From contig NC_133901.1 of the NCBI RefSeq assembly GCF_964199755.1, positions 12,167,556 through 12,231,555 of the forward strand: a stretch of DNA of 64,000 nt, given 5' to 3'. Positions 37,901-52,900 of the stretch are shown here, piece after piece. Numbering within the stretch: position 1 is the stretch's first letter; every line of letters starts with the position of its first letter. The position numbers were made by a program, and so were the translations under genes. The notes under the pieces are model-generated. The model did not search any database, had not been told where the DNA came from, and was given only the letters and a program-made list of their open reading frames with translations. This DNA comes from Larus michahellis (taxonomy: Eukaryota; Chordata; Aves; Charadriiformes; Laridae).

Positions 37901-40900
37901 TTGCACGCTGACCTCAGCCTCCCAGACTGATGACATGCTTCCCTTAGACCCCCACCTTAGCTCCTTCTACATGTTCTCCATCACTTCTGCAGTCCTGGCA
38001 CCCTTCCAACACACCAGCCAGGCAGACCCAACCTGCACCACCCCTCAAATCCCCCTGGCATAATGCTGATGGGCTGCTGCACCACTGCTTCTCCCCTTCA
38101 CCCACAGCACCCCTTCTATCTTTGGCTCCCCAGCACCCAGTGCTCTCAAGCCTCCTGTGCAACAAATACTCCATCCCCACACTCCAGCCTCCCAGCAGGG
38201 ACCAAGTGTTCCATTATCATCTATCCCAAGTCAGGCACTCCTCCATGCTCACCCCATCCAGCCTGATTATCAATGTCCCTGAGCCCTGTGACTGCCACAC
38301 TCACCCAGAACCTCCACGGCCTTCCCATAAACACCTGCACTCGTGGGCTACACCATTGACACACACACACTTACGGCATTGTCATCCCTTTCCTTCTTTC
38401 TTTCTTACTTTAGCCCTTCAGGATCTTGGCTCCCACAAAATGTTGTCCCCATCCCCAGAGCTCCAGCAATGCCTGACAACTTGTGACACCTCCAGATCCC
38501 TGTAGCCCTACACATTACAACACCTTACCACACACTTCACCTTTCCTGCCACCTCCAGTCACACGTTGCGTCCAAACATCCCATTTCCCCAAATCTGATT
38601 CTCTGCCCCAGACCTACTTTCCCAAAAAGTGCAGCAACCACATGGAAGAATCCAAGAAGGTTTTGTCTTCAGGATTAAACATGCTCATCAATAGCTCAAG
38701 CTCTTGTCCAAGACATTACATCATGAGTCCTAACAGGTACGCACAGGGGCACATCATGCTCTCAGAACAGGGATAATCAGAAAAACAGCTGACCTGAGTG
38801 CCTCCATCTAGCCCAACGCATACAGAACTTTGGATTTTCTAGCCCTTTGTGGATTCACCAACACTTGGGGGTGTTAGTGAACGAGAAGCTCAACAGCTTT
38901 TTTTTTTTTTTTTTTTTTTTAAGGCATCAAATTAACCAAATTAAAGGTAGGCTTTACTCTTCAGTGAGAACTTTCTATTTTCATCAATCCCCATTGTCCC
39001 ACTGCAGCTTCCGGCAGCATACCTTGATCGCTGTACCTAGCCAGATCCTTCTGGCTGATGTAAAGATCATGGTCGGTGTCCAGCTCCCAGAATTTACAGT
39101 ATATAACATAGAAGTGCTCATAGGAGAAATAATCTGTGATCTGATTTATGTCATCCTCTTCTTCCAAGAGAGCAAGAGTCTGAAAGATTACAAATAAAGT
39201 GGGAAGTTAAACTAGACAAAAAGGCAGCTCAGCAGCTCAAGTCCTCCAGCCCCCGTGGAAGCTGGGTGAACACAACTCTGAGAGCTAATCCAAAACGCAG
39301 CCTCCCTCCCCTGTACGTTTTGTTGCTGCATTCCTCAACAGGCACTTAAAGAGCATGTGACTTGGCTATCCTGGTTAGCATATGTATGCACAATATTTCT
39401 GCTACTCCTGTGAACAATTCCTGTTAATTTTCAGCTATAGTGAAGAGCGAGGCAGAGAAACAAGAACACAACTGCTGTCTCAGCTGGGATCTGTCATTTG
39501 TGAAACATTTCTGACCTGCACCAGAGACTCTTAGAGCCATCTACAATAGCAAGTCCACAGCCTTCCACAGGAACTGAAATCTATTTTTATGCATGACACA
39601 TCCTTACCTGGCTCCCAAGGGGAAAAATCAAGTCTTACTCCAGACTCATGCCTGGACTGGGGAAGGAGGGATGGATCCCAAGCAGATCAAACCAATCACA
39701 CTGGTATTCCTGGGCTGTCACTGACAGGAATTAGTCTCGTTTAACTGTGAGAGCTTAGACAGATTTCCAACCACGACATCTGTTAACCTCTTGTTACAAA
39801 ACATTTAGCGACTATGTCCTTGCTTCATTCCCACTTCACACCTACCTCTGTCCTTCCCTCCACTCAGCCTTCCCACCAACAGGAGGGTACTGCATGTTTA
39901 CCAGTGCCACCTCCCTGCTTGCCTAGTGCTGAGGCCACGGGACAGCAGACAGCCTTTCCAGACCAATAGACTGTGGCTGCAGGAATGGGAAAAAGCTAAC
40001 AGACTCGATGAGGCCTGTACTCCCCTGCCCTCGCAGCCTCTCAGAAGGGAGGAGGCGAAACACAGCCTTAGAGTAATCCCAGGCAGTTGCGTCTCTAGGC
40101 AGGCAGGCTTAGTGGCCCTTCTCTCCACAACCATAAACACAGATGCATTTCCACACCCAAGGAACCCAACTGAGTCTCAACAAAATTCTCACATCCTGCT
40201 ATCCACCAGGTTCAGTCACATCTCAAGCAGGGACAACAGGATGGCACTGCCAGACCTCCACCATTCTGACTTGCTGACACTCAAGTCTAAAAACCTCTGA
40301 CCAATTACTTGCTAGCCTCTTCAGATTCTTTGTGGGTCTTTCCCATTTCTTTGCAGATGATAATCACTTGTGGAGGTTTTTAAATAACGAATTTTTTTCT
40401 TTTATAGCTCATGCCAAAATATGCCATTTAAACATACAGCAAAGAGCTGCCCAAGCAAAATTATGGTCCCAGAGCTGAACTTCCCTGCTGCAGGAGATGA
40501 AAGGCAGAGCAGATATGCAAGGAGAAAAAGGGGAAGTGTGTATAAAGGGAGAAAATGAGTGAATAAAGATGCAGGATAAGTTGTGAGGATTTGTTTACAA
40601 CAGAGGTTTGAGAGGAACTGGGATCAGAGGGCATGGACTGGCATGAGACAATCCAAGAACACTGATTTTTTCATTAGCTGATGTGATGGGAGGGACAGAA
40701 GATGTCTGAAAGGAGGAAGAGCATGAACTCATGCTTGAGGCTTTTGAGGAAGACAGCACACTACATCTGGAAGGGAGACCAGGATGCAGTAGGGAAGTCT
40801 CACTGCTTTAGCTGAGTCCTTAACCTTTCAGCCTAAAGACTGGCTTTTTAGGTTGGTCTGGAGTTGAGCAGCCAAAGACAGTTTTAACCTGGTGCTCTTC

Positions 40901-43900
40901 TGGGCAAAGCATACAGAGTACAGAGATCCAAATCTTGAAATCATAAGGACACGTTGCAGGGATTGTATCAAGACTTAAGCTTCATTCATTAACCCTTCTG
41001 AAGAAGTCTACTGCAGAAGTAGAAATCAGCTCCTGAGATGCACGGTCTGGCAATCACACAGCACAGCACGCCTGACCAACCGTCAGTGGGCTGAGTGCCG
41101 CTTGGGAGTCAGGAAATTGGCCGTCCTACCCACCCCATATCGTAGGCAATCCAGCGGCTATTCTTGGCTGCTCACCGAGCCACTTAACATAGGTGCACTG
41201 CTGCATCTTGCTGCCCTTCCTCTTTGGCTAGATCAGGAGCCAAGAGCCAATCTGCCTGATGCAGCTTCGGAGCGGTGGGTGGACAGTCACCCCTCACCTT
41301 CTGTCAGTGCACTCCTGGCTGCTCCAGGCCCTGCTCTTCTCTCAACTCAGACACAACTCCTCCACTAGCTCCAGCACTCTCCTGGCACCGAGCATTTGGC
41401 CTCCCTTGCTATACAGTATACAGCCACAGGAACAAAGGCATGAGGCATGGGTGTCTTGTTCAGGCAGAAACCAACATACTTGCAAGAAGTTGCTTTTCCT
41501 CAGCTCTGTTAAAGTGATCTTCCCCGACCAGGATCGATTGACTGTGTAGAATATTCTCTGTATAACCTGCAACACATGAACAGTGCTCTTGAAATCAACT
41601 CCTGAAATATACCAATTTGGGAGTTTAAAAGCAGTAACTTTATTTTGTTTATTCACTCATCCCAAGGGGACTTCTTTTCAAAAACTGTTTTGTGATCTTT
41701 TTTGTAGGTACTACTATCCTTAACTCACAGTGCAATCTGAAAGTAACACGACAGTTTCTGAAACAGTATTATCCATTTCCACTCTGCAAATAATTTCACT
41801 GCTCTTCATTCACAACTTTGAGCATGCAGATGCATTATTTATGTCAGGGAATGCATTCAAAGTGCCAACGAATCACTTTGAAACTGTGTTTTTCAGGTTT
41901 TAGGCACTGTAGCTTTCATGGACCTCACTTGAAATAGGGTTCTGCATCAGAAAAAATAAAAAAAAATAATAAATCAGGACTTTTGAAGAGGAAACGGGAC
42001 ATGTAAATGAAAGCCACAACTGATGTCTGACCTACTGTATCTGTAACGATGCCTCATTCTCTGGGTGGCCCCAGTGAAAGTAAGCAATAGAAGTTATCTG
42101 CCTGCATTCATCTTAGGTAGGTGTTAACCTCATTTGCTTTCTTTACTGATCTGCCTCTGGTGAAAGTGAGTAAAAAGCGTGGGGGGAACGCACAGACTGG
42201 TGAGAACCCCAGAGAAACCGTTCACTGCAGGAGCACACTCCCAAGGACCTAAAAAGCAAACTGAACTGTTCCCAGGCCACTGCTGTTTAACTTGTCAAAT
42301 ATCATTACAAAGTGGGGAAAATGCAAGTGTGTGATCAAGCACGTGCACGAATAAACTTAACAGAGGAAACAACAAACATCTTCAACAAGATAAATTAGAA
42401 ATATAATTAATTTGATTATCAGCACTGAAATCTATGGAATATAATTCTTGTTGACCAAACATAATACAAACCTTTGATGTCTTTGACACCATGCTGATAT
42501 ATTATCCTAGAATTTTTGTAAACCTTAATAGCGCATGCTATTCCAACATGAAAATTAACTTAACACAACAATGTGGACATTACAGGGATCAATCCAGGGC
42601 AGCAGGGTTGGAACTAGATGACCTTTAAGGTCCCTTCCAACCCGAACCATTCTGTGATTCTGTAATCCGGTTAACAAATTAAATGGGGTAGATTTGTTGC
42701 TTAGCTGGAAGTAGCTTCGAGTGGGCAATCACCATTTAAGGGCCATGCTTTGACTCAGTCACACAAGCGCTGGTTCTTGTCCAGAACAAGTCTGGAAGCA
42801 AGTATGAGATCGCCGAGTCTGCTTTGGAACACGCAGATTAGTGAGACCATAAATGCTGACAAAATGCTGAGCACAAATAATTTTGAGAGCACCAAGAATG
42901 ATTTGAGGACTCAAATTGTATTCTGAAGAGAGGTAGCTAATATATTCTACTTTGGTGAACACAACACCTATTGGTAGCTATCCTGGTCCTTAAAAGCCTA
43001 CATGGGGCCATGCAGGACAGCAGGAGGACTTTTTTCATCTCTCATGAAATATAATAACTAGAAGCTGAAGTCAGCTTATTCAGACAGATAAGAGTGCGCT
43101 GCTTTTGCACTGCCATTGATTAACCACAGGGACAACCCCCAAAGAAACACTGCAGGCTCTTTACCGAGACTTCAAAGATGGATGTCCTTCTAAAGCCAGG
43201 TGTCAATTCCACTGCTGAAAGACGGATGTCCTTTCTAAAGTTGGATGTTAATTCCATTAAAACCAACCAAACAACAAATCTGTCCTAACTGTAGCAATTG
43301 CTGAGCAATGTTCTATGGCCTATGGAACGCAAGAGGTCAGACTAGGTAATCACAATGATTTTCTCTGGTCTTAAGCACAATGAAAAAGCCGTATGTTTGT
43401 TTCTTCGTTAATGCCTCTGTCAGCCACTGCCATTTTTGGACTTCGTCTGGCTTTTGCTTCCAGATTGCACAACAGCTCAGAGACTGAAGTCAGTCTCACC
43501 TCATACATAACCCATTATCCCACCTGTCAACTCTGTAGCAATTCTTAAAGATACAGGGTTTTCACACCGTTCCAAGGACTCAAAAATAACAATCCCAAGA
43601 ATCAGAAAAAGGACCCCTAACCAGCAATCATCATCTTTTCCTCTGCCTGCAGGGTAATAAAAGACAACAAAATATCCCCTTGTTTGTGACATGCAAGAAA
43701 CCATTCTCTATCAGACCACATTGATAAAGATGTTCCATCTGCTCTCTCCTCACCTAGCTGTAAAAATAAGGCATTCAGAGGTAAAACGGCATCTCTTTTA
43801 ATCTCTGTTACCATGTCCAGTCACTCCCTGCAGGCTTTATTATTCCAATAATGGTCCAGTTTCAATGGATAGTACATAGTGTATATATCAGTATAAAATG

Positions 43901-46900
43901 TCAATACTTCCCTCTCTCTTTTCCAGGTTGTGAAAACCAAGCTGTCAAAAAAAGCATTTGGGAAACATCCTAGAACACAGCCTGAGAGGATTTGCAGCAT
44001 TCTTGTCAGTTGTGCCTTACTGAAAGCCGTAACTGGCTTCATTTTTCCCAGCATGGAAGATTATTTATTCCGAATTCAGTACATAAGCCTGTGGAAGGGG
44101 AAGCCCCTTCCTATTTGCCAATTATCCTCATGTAATCTACCTCCAGGACCCAAACCATTGATGGGTCAGTTCTAGACCCTTCCCCAATCTTCCCATGGAA
44201 GAACAAAAGCAATACCACTTCTGGAAACACACACAAAGCTTTATTAAACCCCGTAGGCCATCTTCCCCTTACACATTCACTTTGGTAATACTGCATAAGC
44301 TGAAGCATTTTTCAACAAGCAATGTATTTTGCCAAGATGTTTTTAATTGACTCAGCTTTTCAACAACAGCATGCAGTGCTCACTCGGAGCCTTGTTTGAA
44401 CATTCTGGGAGAAGTCATATTTTAAAAGCTTTTACAATAAATGCCACATGATATTCTGCATTGTCTTCACCACCTTCGGAAGTCAGTCTCTGTTGAAAGA
44501 AACACAAGTAATTTAATACAACAGCTTGCAGATACTAATACAGATTAAATTACAGCCTATTGCATCCAAAAGGCACCTCTAAAAGGTGAAGAGGTAGCAA
44601 AAAAGAAACCCCCTGAAACGTGCATACACATCTTACCCATACTAGACTGTTAGCTCATCTCCAGGTGATTTCAACCAAGTGATGCTGTATCCAGCAACGA
44701 ACACATAAGCCAGTCTCTCCTTACGGCCCTCATCTGTAACACAAAAATAAAATGTGATTCTTGCACTGGCAGCAAATACAGCATTCTGTCACTGTAAGTA
44801 GGTATAAGGCACTCTACCTTGAAGGGATCAAAAGGATCCAAGTAGTTTCAAAATCCAAGGACAAAGCTGTTTCCTTCATTACCTCCTGGTGGAAATACTG
44901 AATTTTGTAACATTAAAGAGAGAAGTGCCAAACTGTCTGCGAAAGGAGATGTGAGAAATCAGAACTCCTGGTATCAGAGAGGAGAGCCACTGCTGCAGTG
45001 GGCCAAGTACTGCCACTCCAGATGGGAACAACCTGGCCCAACGCTCTGTCTGTCTCCTGAGGTCTTGACTCTTCTCCAACTCAGTGATCTGGCCAAGGCC
45101 AAACACGCTGAGCTCAGAAGGAATCTGTCTGTCAGCACAGACACCCAGAAGAGCATGGTCCTGCCAGTGTGAGGATGTCACAGCTTTGTGAGATTCGACG
45201 CTATGCATCAATCGCCTCAGCCACAAGCACCACTGTTTCCTGGCTGCCTGGGAGCAAGCCTAGAAAGCCACCTCTGTCAGAGTATTGTGAGTAACAGTGC
45301 CTAAAGGCTGAGCATGAAGTAGGAAAGCATGGTGGAGACATAAGCAGAATCAAAAAAGCACGGAGGAGCTTCACGTACTCATGAAGGGTCCGGTCCTGTG
45401 ACTGCTTTATGGTGGTCACGCAGGCACAGGGAAGGTGTGGAAAAGGAGAGAGGAAGGAAAAGGTATTGCCCTTTTTCGTAGCAGCCTGCACTTCCACTAT
45501 CTTGAAGTGGAACCTCTGCTTCACACAGCTGGTTGCTCAGACCAGAACACGCACTGCACCCCGATGAAGTGCAGGAAGTGCAGCAATTGTTGCTTCAGGA
45601 CACCGAGGGTGATCATTTGGGGAATTACTCTACAAGGATATTTGTTTCTTGCCTTTATTCCCTCATTTAGACCCTGAAAAATACAGGAACAGCATATGAC
45701 TTGAGCGGAGGAACCTGGAAAGGCAGATGCACAGAACTGCCTTTGCCACCATCCAACAGCCAGCATCAGGACAACCACACACTGTATCTTGACCTGCTCA
45801 CTGGCAAAGAACAACTGGTTGATACTGCAGTCAGAAACTGATGCTAGAGTGACCTTCAGTCTTTCAGCTCTTACCTCTCCATGTACTTTAGACACAAAAT
45901 ACCAGGATACATGTGCCACAGGCACCTCCCACACTCACCCATTCACGTGCCTCCATAATTCCATGGCCACTGTTATACCTTAAGCATAGTAACTGGCCAG
46001 AGTAGGTATCTCTTGTTTTGCTCCATGGGGACTAAATATGTTGGTAACACACTGATGTTCACTGTCACATTCAAGTGCACCTAAACATTTAAAATTGATT
46101 CCCATTATAGATTTTCATAAAACATTAGTGTGACAGTTCCGGTTTTGCTCAGAGCAACTGTCTTTCTGCCATCTGCTCCTTGCAGGAAAGGAACCAGCCT
46201 GTGTCTGCCAGTAATCTCCCAGCTGCCATGATGTGGTGCAGCTGGCCCCCATGCAGACCCTGGCAAGCAAACAGGAGAAACTCTAAGCCCTTGAGCCCTA
46301 TTGGGATACAGCTTCCATCAGGTCTGTCATTATTTGGATTTGTTACCGCTGCAGAGATAAAACATTGTAACGTTTATACCTTCTACGCAGATTCACACCC
46401 AACACGAGACAAGCTAGAGGCTTAAAAAAAGTACAAACTTATGAGATAAAGCACCAGTCTAACTACTGATTGCAAAGTTGGAACAAAGCTACAGAACAAA
46501 ACCCAGTAACAAACACAAGTCACAGAAGCTCAGCAACTCAGAAAGACTAGATAGGCTTTCCGGCAAGAGCAAGAGGCAGGAGAATTGGACAGGAGACCCC
46601 TGTGTGCAATGGATGCTTTGTACCATGGAACGACCACAGATTTTCCATGCCTAAGTGACAGAAATCTTCAAACATATGGCTTTCCATGTCTCAGCAGCCC
46701 AGCAGAATTAGGGGTGACTTCGCAGCTCTCAAAGACCAAAGAAGGACCTCTCATTTTCCTTCATCAGGATTAAAGGCCAAAAATATTGTGATTTTATATA
46801 TTTGCTTAAGACCAGAAAGAATCATTATTAACCTTTTGAATAACCTCTTGTACATACAGGCAGATTCATTTTTCCTTTGGAAGTAGTTATTAAAATAACT

Positions 46901-49900
46901 CACAGCCAGTAATATTAAAAACACCTATTTTTTGAAATAACTGAAGGATTTGCTGATGGGAACAGTGACGATTCATAAAGGGAGGGTTGGTAAGCGATGT
47001 CACAGGAGATCAAAGGAGCCAGCCTACCGTCGTAATATACCGGGAATGGAACTCCGGAGCATCCTTCAGGAACGTCAGCCCAGGATGCGTTTCCACCACA
47101 TCCTGCAAGACAGGACCAAATAAAGTGAAATAGATTTTCTTCTCCTTTTAATGTTTATAAGTTACTTGGTTTACAAACCGATACTTGTGCTTACTTCTCA
47201 AAGTGTATTTGCAGCATTAACAATAAAACTGAAATGACATCTTTTTATCTATAAAGTGAGCCTTCCAGAAGTATAAGTAGAATACATTTTCTGGGCAATA
47301 CGCACCTGTTGGGCCATTTTGATTTACTTAAGGACAGAAAAACAAAGGAAGAAAGTTAGTGAGTAGATGAAAACTCATTTTCATTGAATGAGACAAAAAA
47401 TTAGTTAGTTGACCATGCAACTATCTCCTCTCCAAGAATATTTTTTTTCCTCCATTCATTGAAGATATTAACATTTATTAGAGCTAGGTGTCAGAAATAA
47501 ACATTCCTTGAAAGGTTGAGAAAGTTGCCTTTTATGTCCTCCACAACACAAAAGCTCTTGTAAGCCTCAGAATGTACACAGATATGATCGGTGTTTTTCC
47601 AAAATTTACTTGAACTACCTGTGGAGATGCCTCTTTCTCAAGATCAGCTTTTTGCAAGCCAAACACTAGGTTACGATGCCAAATCTGCCAAGAAATGCAT
47701 GACCAAAACCATGGAGAAACTGCTCAGATCTTGAATGAATCAGCTCAGATCCTGTATGAATCAACATTTTTGTAATTTCTACGTGTCTGACTCCTCCTCC
47801 ATTAAGAAAAAAAACAAAGAAGCATTCAAAGATTTGCTTTGTCTGTACCATATGACAAAGGGATAGAGCAGACACAGTACCATTAGGGGTGTGACACGAC
47901 CGGATTTTGGCCAGTCTAACTTGATGTCTAATATGATGGTGTAATATGGTGTAACATTGCTAGTCTCTGGTTGACTGACAAACAAGATTGTACATGCCTT
48001 TGATTGCACCAAGTAGATAAAAGGCAGAGCTGCTATCAACCAGGAAAGGCAGTGTGCCCAGTGGAGAAAAGAGGAAAAGGAAATTTATCCACCACAATCC
48101 CAGTTTTGTTTGAGACACAGAAACATCCAGTGCAGACACAAAAATCTTTCCCCAACAAAGCACCTCCATAGAGGTTTTGCATAGAGGGCAATACGCTGTG
48201 AGAAATCTAGAGATATGCGGAAAAGCTGGGAAACAGTGTCAACAGATGATCAGAGGAGCAGATGGACCTGATTTATAGAGAAACCCTAAAGAAACCCTAA
48301 ATCTGTCTAGAGCCTGCCTAAATGGCCACAAGTAATTGAAGAATGTGATACTTTGCTTTGTTAAAAATATCACATGTGAATAAAAGAAAAAGAAAGCAAT
48401 GAAATCAGCATGCACAGATTTAGCCTGAGTATTGGGGGGGGGAGGAGCAGCGAGACTTGTGCACTAGCAGGTTTAGAGGCACATACAGAATAACTGGAAC
48501 CGCAAAGTTTTTTGCGAAGATTTCCACATGATCTGGTAGTCTTGCTAGACAAATTCAATTATAATTGTCTTGTCAAGCAACTTTTACAACTTTTCTAATA
48601 AGCTTTTATGTTGTGCAACAGCACCATGCATTTTTCCCAATACCCACCTAGAGAAATGGGGTAAATTTCAGCCTGGTTACCCAGGCACTGATAAATATGA
48701 ATCCTAACAAGAGGCAAGAGACTAAATAAAGCTTTGACAATCCTCAGCGACTTTAGCAAGGTATACAGATGGTTGGCACTTATGCAAAATAGTCCACTTA
48801 AAATGCTTATTTCTATTTCACTCCAAAATAAACCCCACCCAGGTGCTCTTCAAATCAAAGGTCTGTGTATCCTTGGTAAACATTTAAAGACATGAAAATA
48901 AAGAAGTTACAAAATAAACATAGCTCTCTCCCCGTTCGCTGTTGAGCTGTTGCAGGTACCTGAAGCAGCGGGATGAAGTCTTCCTGTTCCAGGTAGTCAC
49001 AGCTCGGCTTCGCTAAAAGGTACGTGAATCTGGACGCATCATCATGGCAGTTACGTAGGATTCTACAAGAGAGAGGAAGAGTTACTCCAACCACTTTGTG
49101 CCTCACAGAACAGTCACAAACTACAGCTGGACTATGAAGTGCCTTATCACATGTTACACAGTACATCTACACTGTGAATTATGCAAAGTTGGCCTCAGAC
49201 TACCAGCGCCCATTTTCTTCAATACCTTTCATCAGCACCAAGATACTTGTACCCAGCGGAGCTTTTTTTTTTTCATGTTAATATTGCTGTGGTAAACAAG
49301 GTTTCTTATTGAAGCCTACTCTTACTTTGATTCCACAGCAGCCGCAGTATAAGTAACCTGACTTTTCAAAATGCTGCATGCTCACTCATCTCATTTGAAG
49401 TCAAGAGGACCAACCCAATGGGATGCCATACAAGACATGCTCTCCAATTTATTCCTTTACTATATGTCAATATTTGAGGATATTGCCGAACTACAATGAC
49501 TAAATTTTCAACCAGAAACAAATCACTCTCCAGAAAGGAAAAGAGCATCCCTTGTTACTTCTGGCACAGCTGGCTGCTGTGTACTGAAGAACAGCCCAAC
49601 GAAAAAATTAGTAGGACTGAGGATTCAGAGAAGCATGTAAATTCATTCCTTAGGTTGACAGTTTGCATCTGACACTGATTCTTGTCTCCGCTTTCTTCTA
49701 ATACCTGGTAAAAGGTATCACAATTACTTAATTCACTCCAAACGGAACTACTCATAAAAACAGAAACTCCATGACATTTACCAAATCACTACTGAATACC
49801 TGTAACAGAAGAGAGTATTTGGATATATGAAACACTAAACTGTTTGTATAGTATAAGGGAATCAATAAATCCCTCAGAAAATTACCCTCTATTCTTTAAT

Positions 49901-52900
49901 AACTGTGAAAATACAAATGCGTTGTTAATTATTTACTATGAGAGATTATTTAACCCTTCCTCTCTTGAAAGTGTATGAACTTATATTGAAACATAGTACT
50001 GAAACACCTGTAGTTTTCCTGCAGAGATCACACTGTAACTGGCTCTCTGCTAATTCTGGACTCATCACTCTTTACCAAAAGCAGACTTTACAAAAAAAAG
50101 TTTTTGTTTTTGTTTTTTTTTTTTTTTTTTGTTTTTTTTTAAAACAAGTCTCCCAGGAAAAAAGAAAAAAAAAAGGGGGGAAAAAGAAAAAAAAAAAAAA
50201 AAGGATTTAGTGGCTGACAAGCAATCCTGTTAGCTGCACACTCATATCACGCTGTCAATTAACAGATACATTCTAAACCAACTGCAGAAAAGGTGCTAAT
50301 GTTTTAGCAAAAAAAAAAAAAAAAAAAAGTCAGGCACATAAATTCTGTGAATTCTAAAGCCATGTTTTAGGAGCAAACTAAAAGACCTGATTTTCAGAAG
50401 TATGCTATACCCAGCAACTCCTACTGACTTCAGATGAGCTCAGCCAGCACTAAGCACTTAGAAAAGTCAGGTCAGCTAGTAAGATGCTTAAAAATAGGCT
50501 TCAGCAATTAAAGATAACTATTTGAAAATTATGGCTGTGTTCAGATAACTGTAGTCTACCTTTACCAGGAACACTACATTTATTTCTGTCTATCACGTTT
50601 ACAGAACAAATTTTGCTACTGTCAGAGGGGAAGAGGAAGGGGGGGGGGGGCGGAGAGAGAAATCTTTCTAAAAGAGCAATTAAAGTGAGAAAAGCATACA
50701 AAACTTGGCTTGGAAATGGTGTGGTTAAAAGAATACAGAAGAGGGGCATGACCACAGTCTGTAAATATCTAAAGGATGTGAAAGTCAGAGGAGTGAAAAT
50801 ATGTGGTATCATACATGAGGGATTAATTAGCAGTAATTGGAGGAACCTAAGGAAGGAAAAAATGTTGTCTGTGTCAAGGAAAACTTACTGACACAGTCAC
50901 CCCCTAACATTTTTGCAATTTTGCCAGGGTAACTAGAAGCTGTTTTGACAATATTATCGCAGGAAATACTTTGGGAACTCGAGGTTAAAGGCTACTTTAA
51001 GAATCTGAAGAGCAACCATTAAGTCAAAAGTTAGAACTCTCTCTGGATATGAGATGGAGACATTGTTCAGGTGTTTCCCAAAGTAGACTAAAGCCTGAAT
51101 CACCCTGGAGGGAAAAAGACTAGGCAAGAGAGCAAGTCTGTTCCATCTCACACCTCTGACTCCAAGCACGGTATCTCCAGAGCTCTCAAAAAGAAGCCTG
51201 GACAACGGTATGTGGAAGTGACTGTCAAACCCCACAGACTTATTGTACAGCATGCTTGAGGAAGGCAACCACCACTAAAGCTCCTGGAGTATCCACTTGT
51301 ATGATGTTTCCTTATTTTACATTCCGCCTTCCTGTCCTGTAACATCATCACACGCCTCCTCTCCCCATTCCCAAAAGGCACTCAGTCAGTACACTGGTGT
51401 AGCAGCAATAAGGCCTCAGATAAATATATCCCAATACATCCACTGACATCTATCAGCCATCTCATGCAAGGCTGGCATATTTCTAGGGAGCACATTAATA
51501 TATTTTATATGCCAACCAGACCAAAAAGCCTCATCATCTATAGAATTGCTTCAAAGTTTGTTGATACAGCATGGAAACAAGTCTTCAGGGAGTTTTAGGG
51601 AAGAAAACACAAGCTGATTGAGATTTTTAAGCCATTTATTTTCTTCTAAATAAGGGACAATGATTTAAAAAGTCTGGTAGAAGCAGGAAAAAAAAAAAAA
51701 GAACAGAAAAGAAAGGCTTCTATGGTAGACTGTTCTGTTTTTCCAGAAAGAGAATTTTGCATTTGCTATACTCACTTTCTCCACATAGATACAAAAGAGT
51801 GTACAGATACACATCCCGTCTTTTCTCCTCCCGAAGCATTGAACATAGGTGCTTTCCAGTAGAGTGGGCAGCCACATATCTGTAATGAGGAATACAAAGG
51901 CAGTCACAAGAGGACCCCACCTGTTTACACACTGAGTTCACCATCGGGACTTTTACATAAGGGAAATAAAGTGGTAACGGCACACAGATTAGTCAAAAAG
52001 CTATCTACTGTATGGCAAGGTTCAAAATCCACCAATAACTTTCTATTCTGTCATATGACTTTTTAAATAGCCGAGATATACGGCCTGTTAGGCCAGGAAA
52101 AAGATCAAAGACTATCAATCTCTTAAGCTCTGTCTTTGACTGAGCTGGTTAGCAAGACTCCCTGCAAAGTGAAGTGGAAAGAGAAAGGCATCTCCTTCCA
52201 GAAGAGACCACTCATCAAACCAGCTACCTCGTGACCTACCTTCGAAACAGACGACCCATTCTCTACATGGCCTGACTTCTCACTGACAGCAAGGGAACTT
52301 CAATTCTAATTATAGACAATTAACGATTAAATGCCTGAAGGTGAAATGATTCCCATCCTGTAGTTTTCAGTGCAGTGCCTTCCACATAAAGCAGCCCATT
52401 TTCCCAACACTGCTGGATCACAGCAGGATAACAAAAAATGAAAGCACAAATGGAGACCAATTCCAGCAAAAGGACCCCCTGAACAGCTTTTTAACTAGCC
52501 TCTGCAGAGGCTGCTAGCTTTCAGAATGGCAATCAGTGAAAGCTCACGCATTTTCTACTTTATAACACCTCAGAATGGCAGGCTGGGAAACAGCTTCAAA
52601 TATTCAGCTGCTGACACCTTCAAGAAACCACCTTTTTACTACAAAGATCATTCCAGCCACCTTCATGACTCCAGCCAAGGTACCAAAACATCTGCAAAGC
52701 ACAGGCCTGGGAGGGAGTGCAGCTGATTCAGGCCAGGCACAGGTAAGAAGGATATCACGCCAAATGGAAAGAAGAACATTTTTAAGAAGTAGCTGAGGCA
52801 TCACTTCTGTTTTCCCCACAAGGCCTCTTTCACCTCTTCTATTAAGCAAGACTATCCTGCAAGCCCATTCTCAATGTTTTGTCTGGGCGTGCAGGTTTCT

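Larger units (their letters stand above)
41567..47027 (-). other. PPP2R3A: PPP2R3A intron 5
   Basis: A 5.5-kb intron. It holds a short CR1 3' end at 42600-42667 and a 44-bp tandem duplication at 43177-43262; no coding exon was recognised. Confidence 0.75.
49063..51775 (-). other. PPP2R3A: PPP2R3A intron 3
   Basis: A 2.7-kb intron. It holds a T-rich block and an A-rich block that are inverted relative to each other (50100-50202), a 20-base A run at 50309-50328, a G/A tract near 50623-50658, and a decayed CR1 piece near 50690-50920. Confidence 0.75.
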
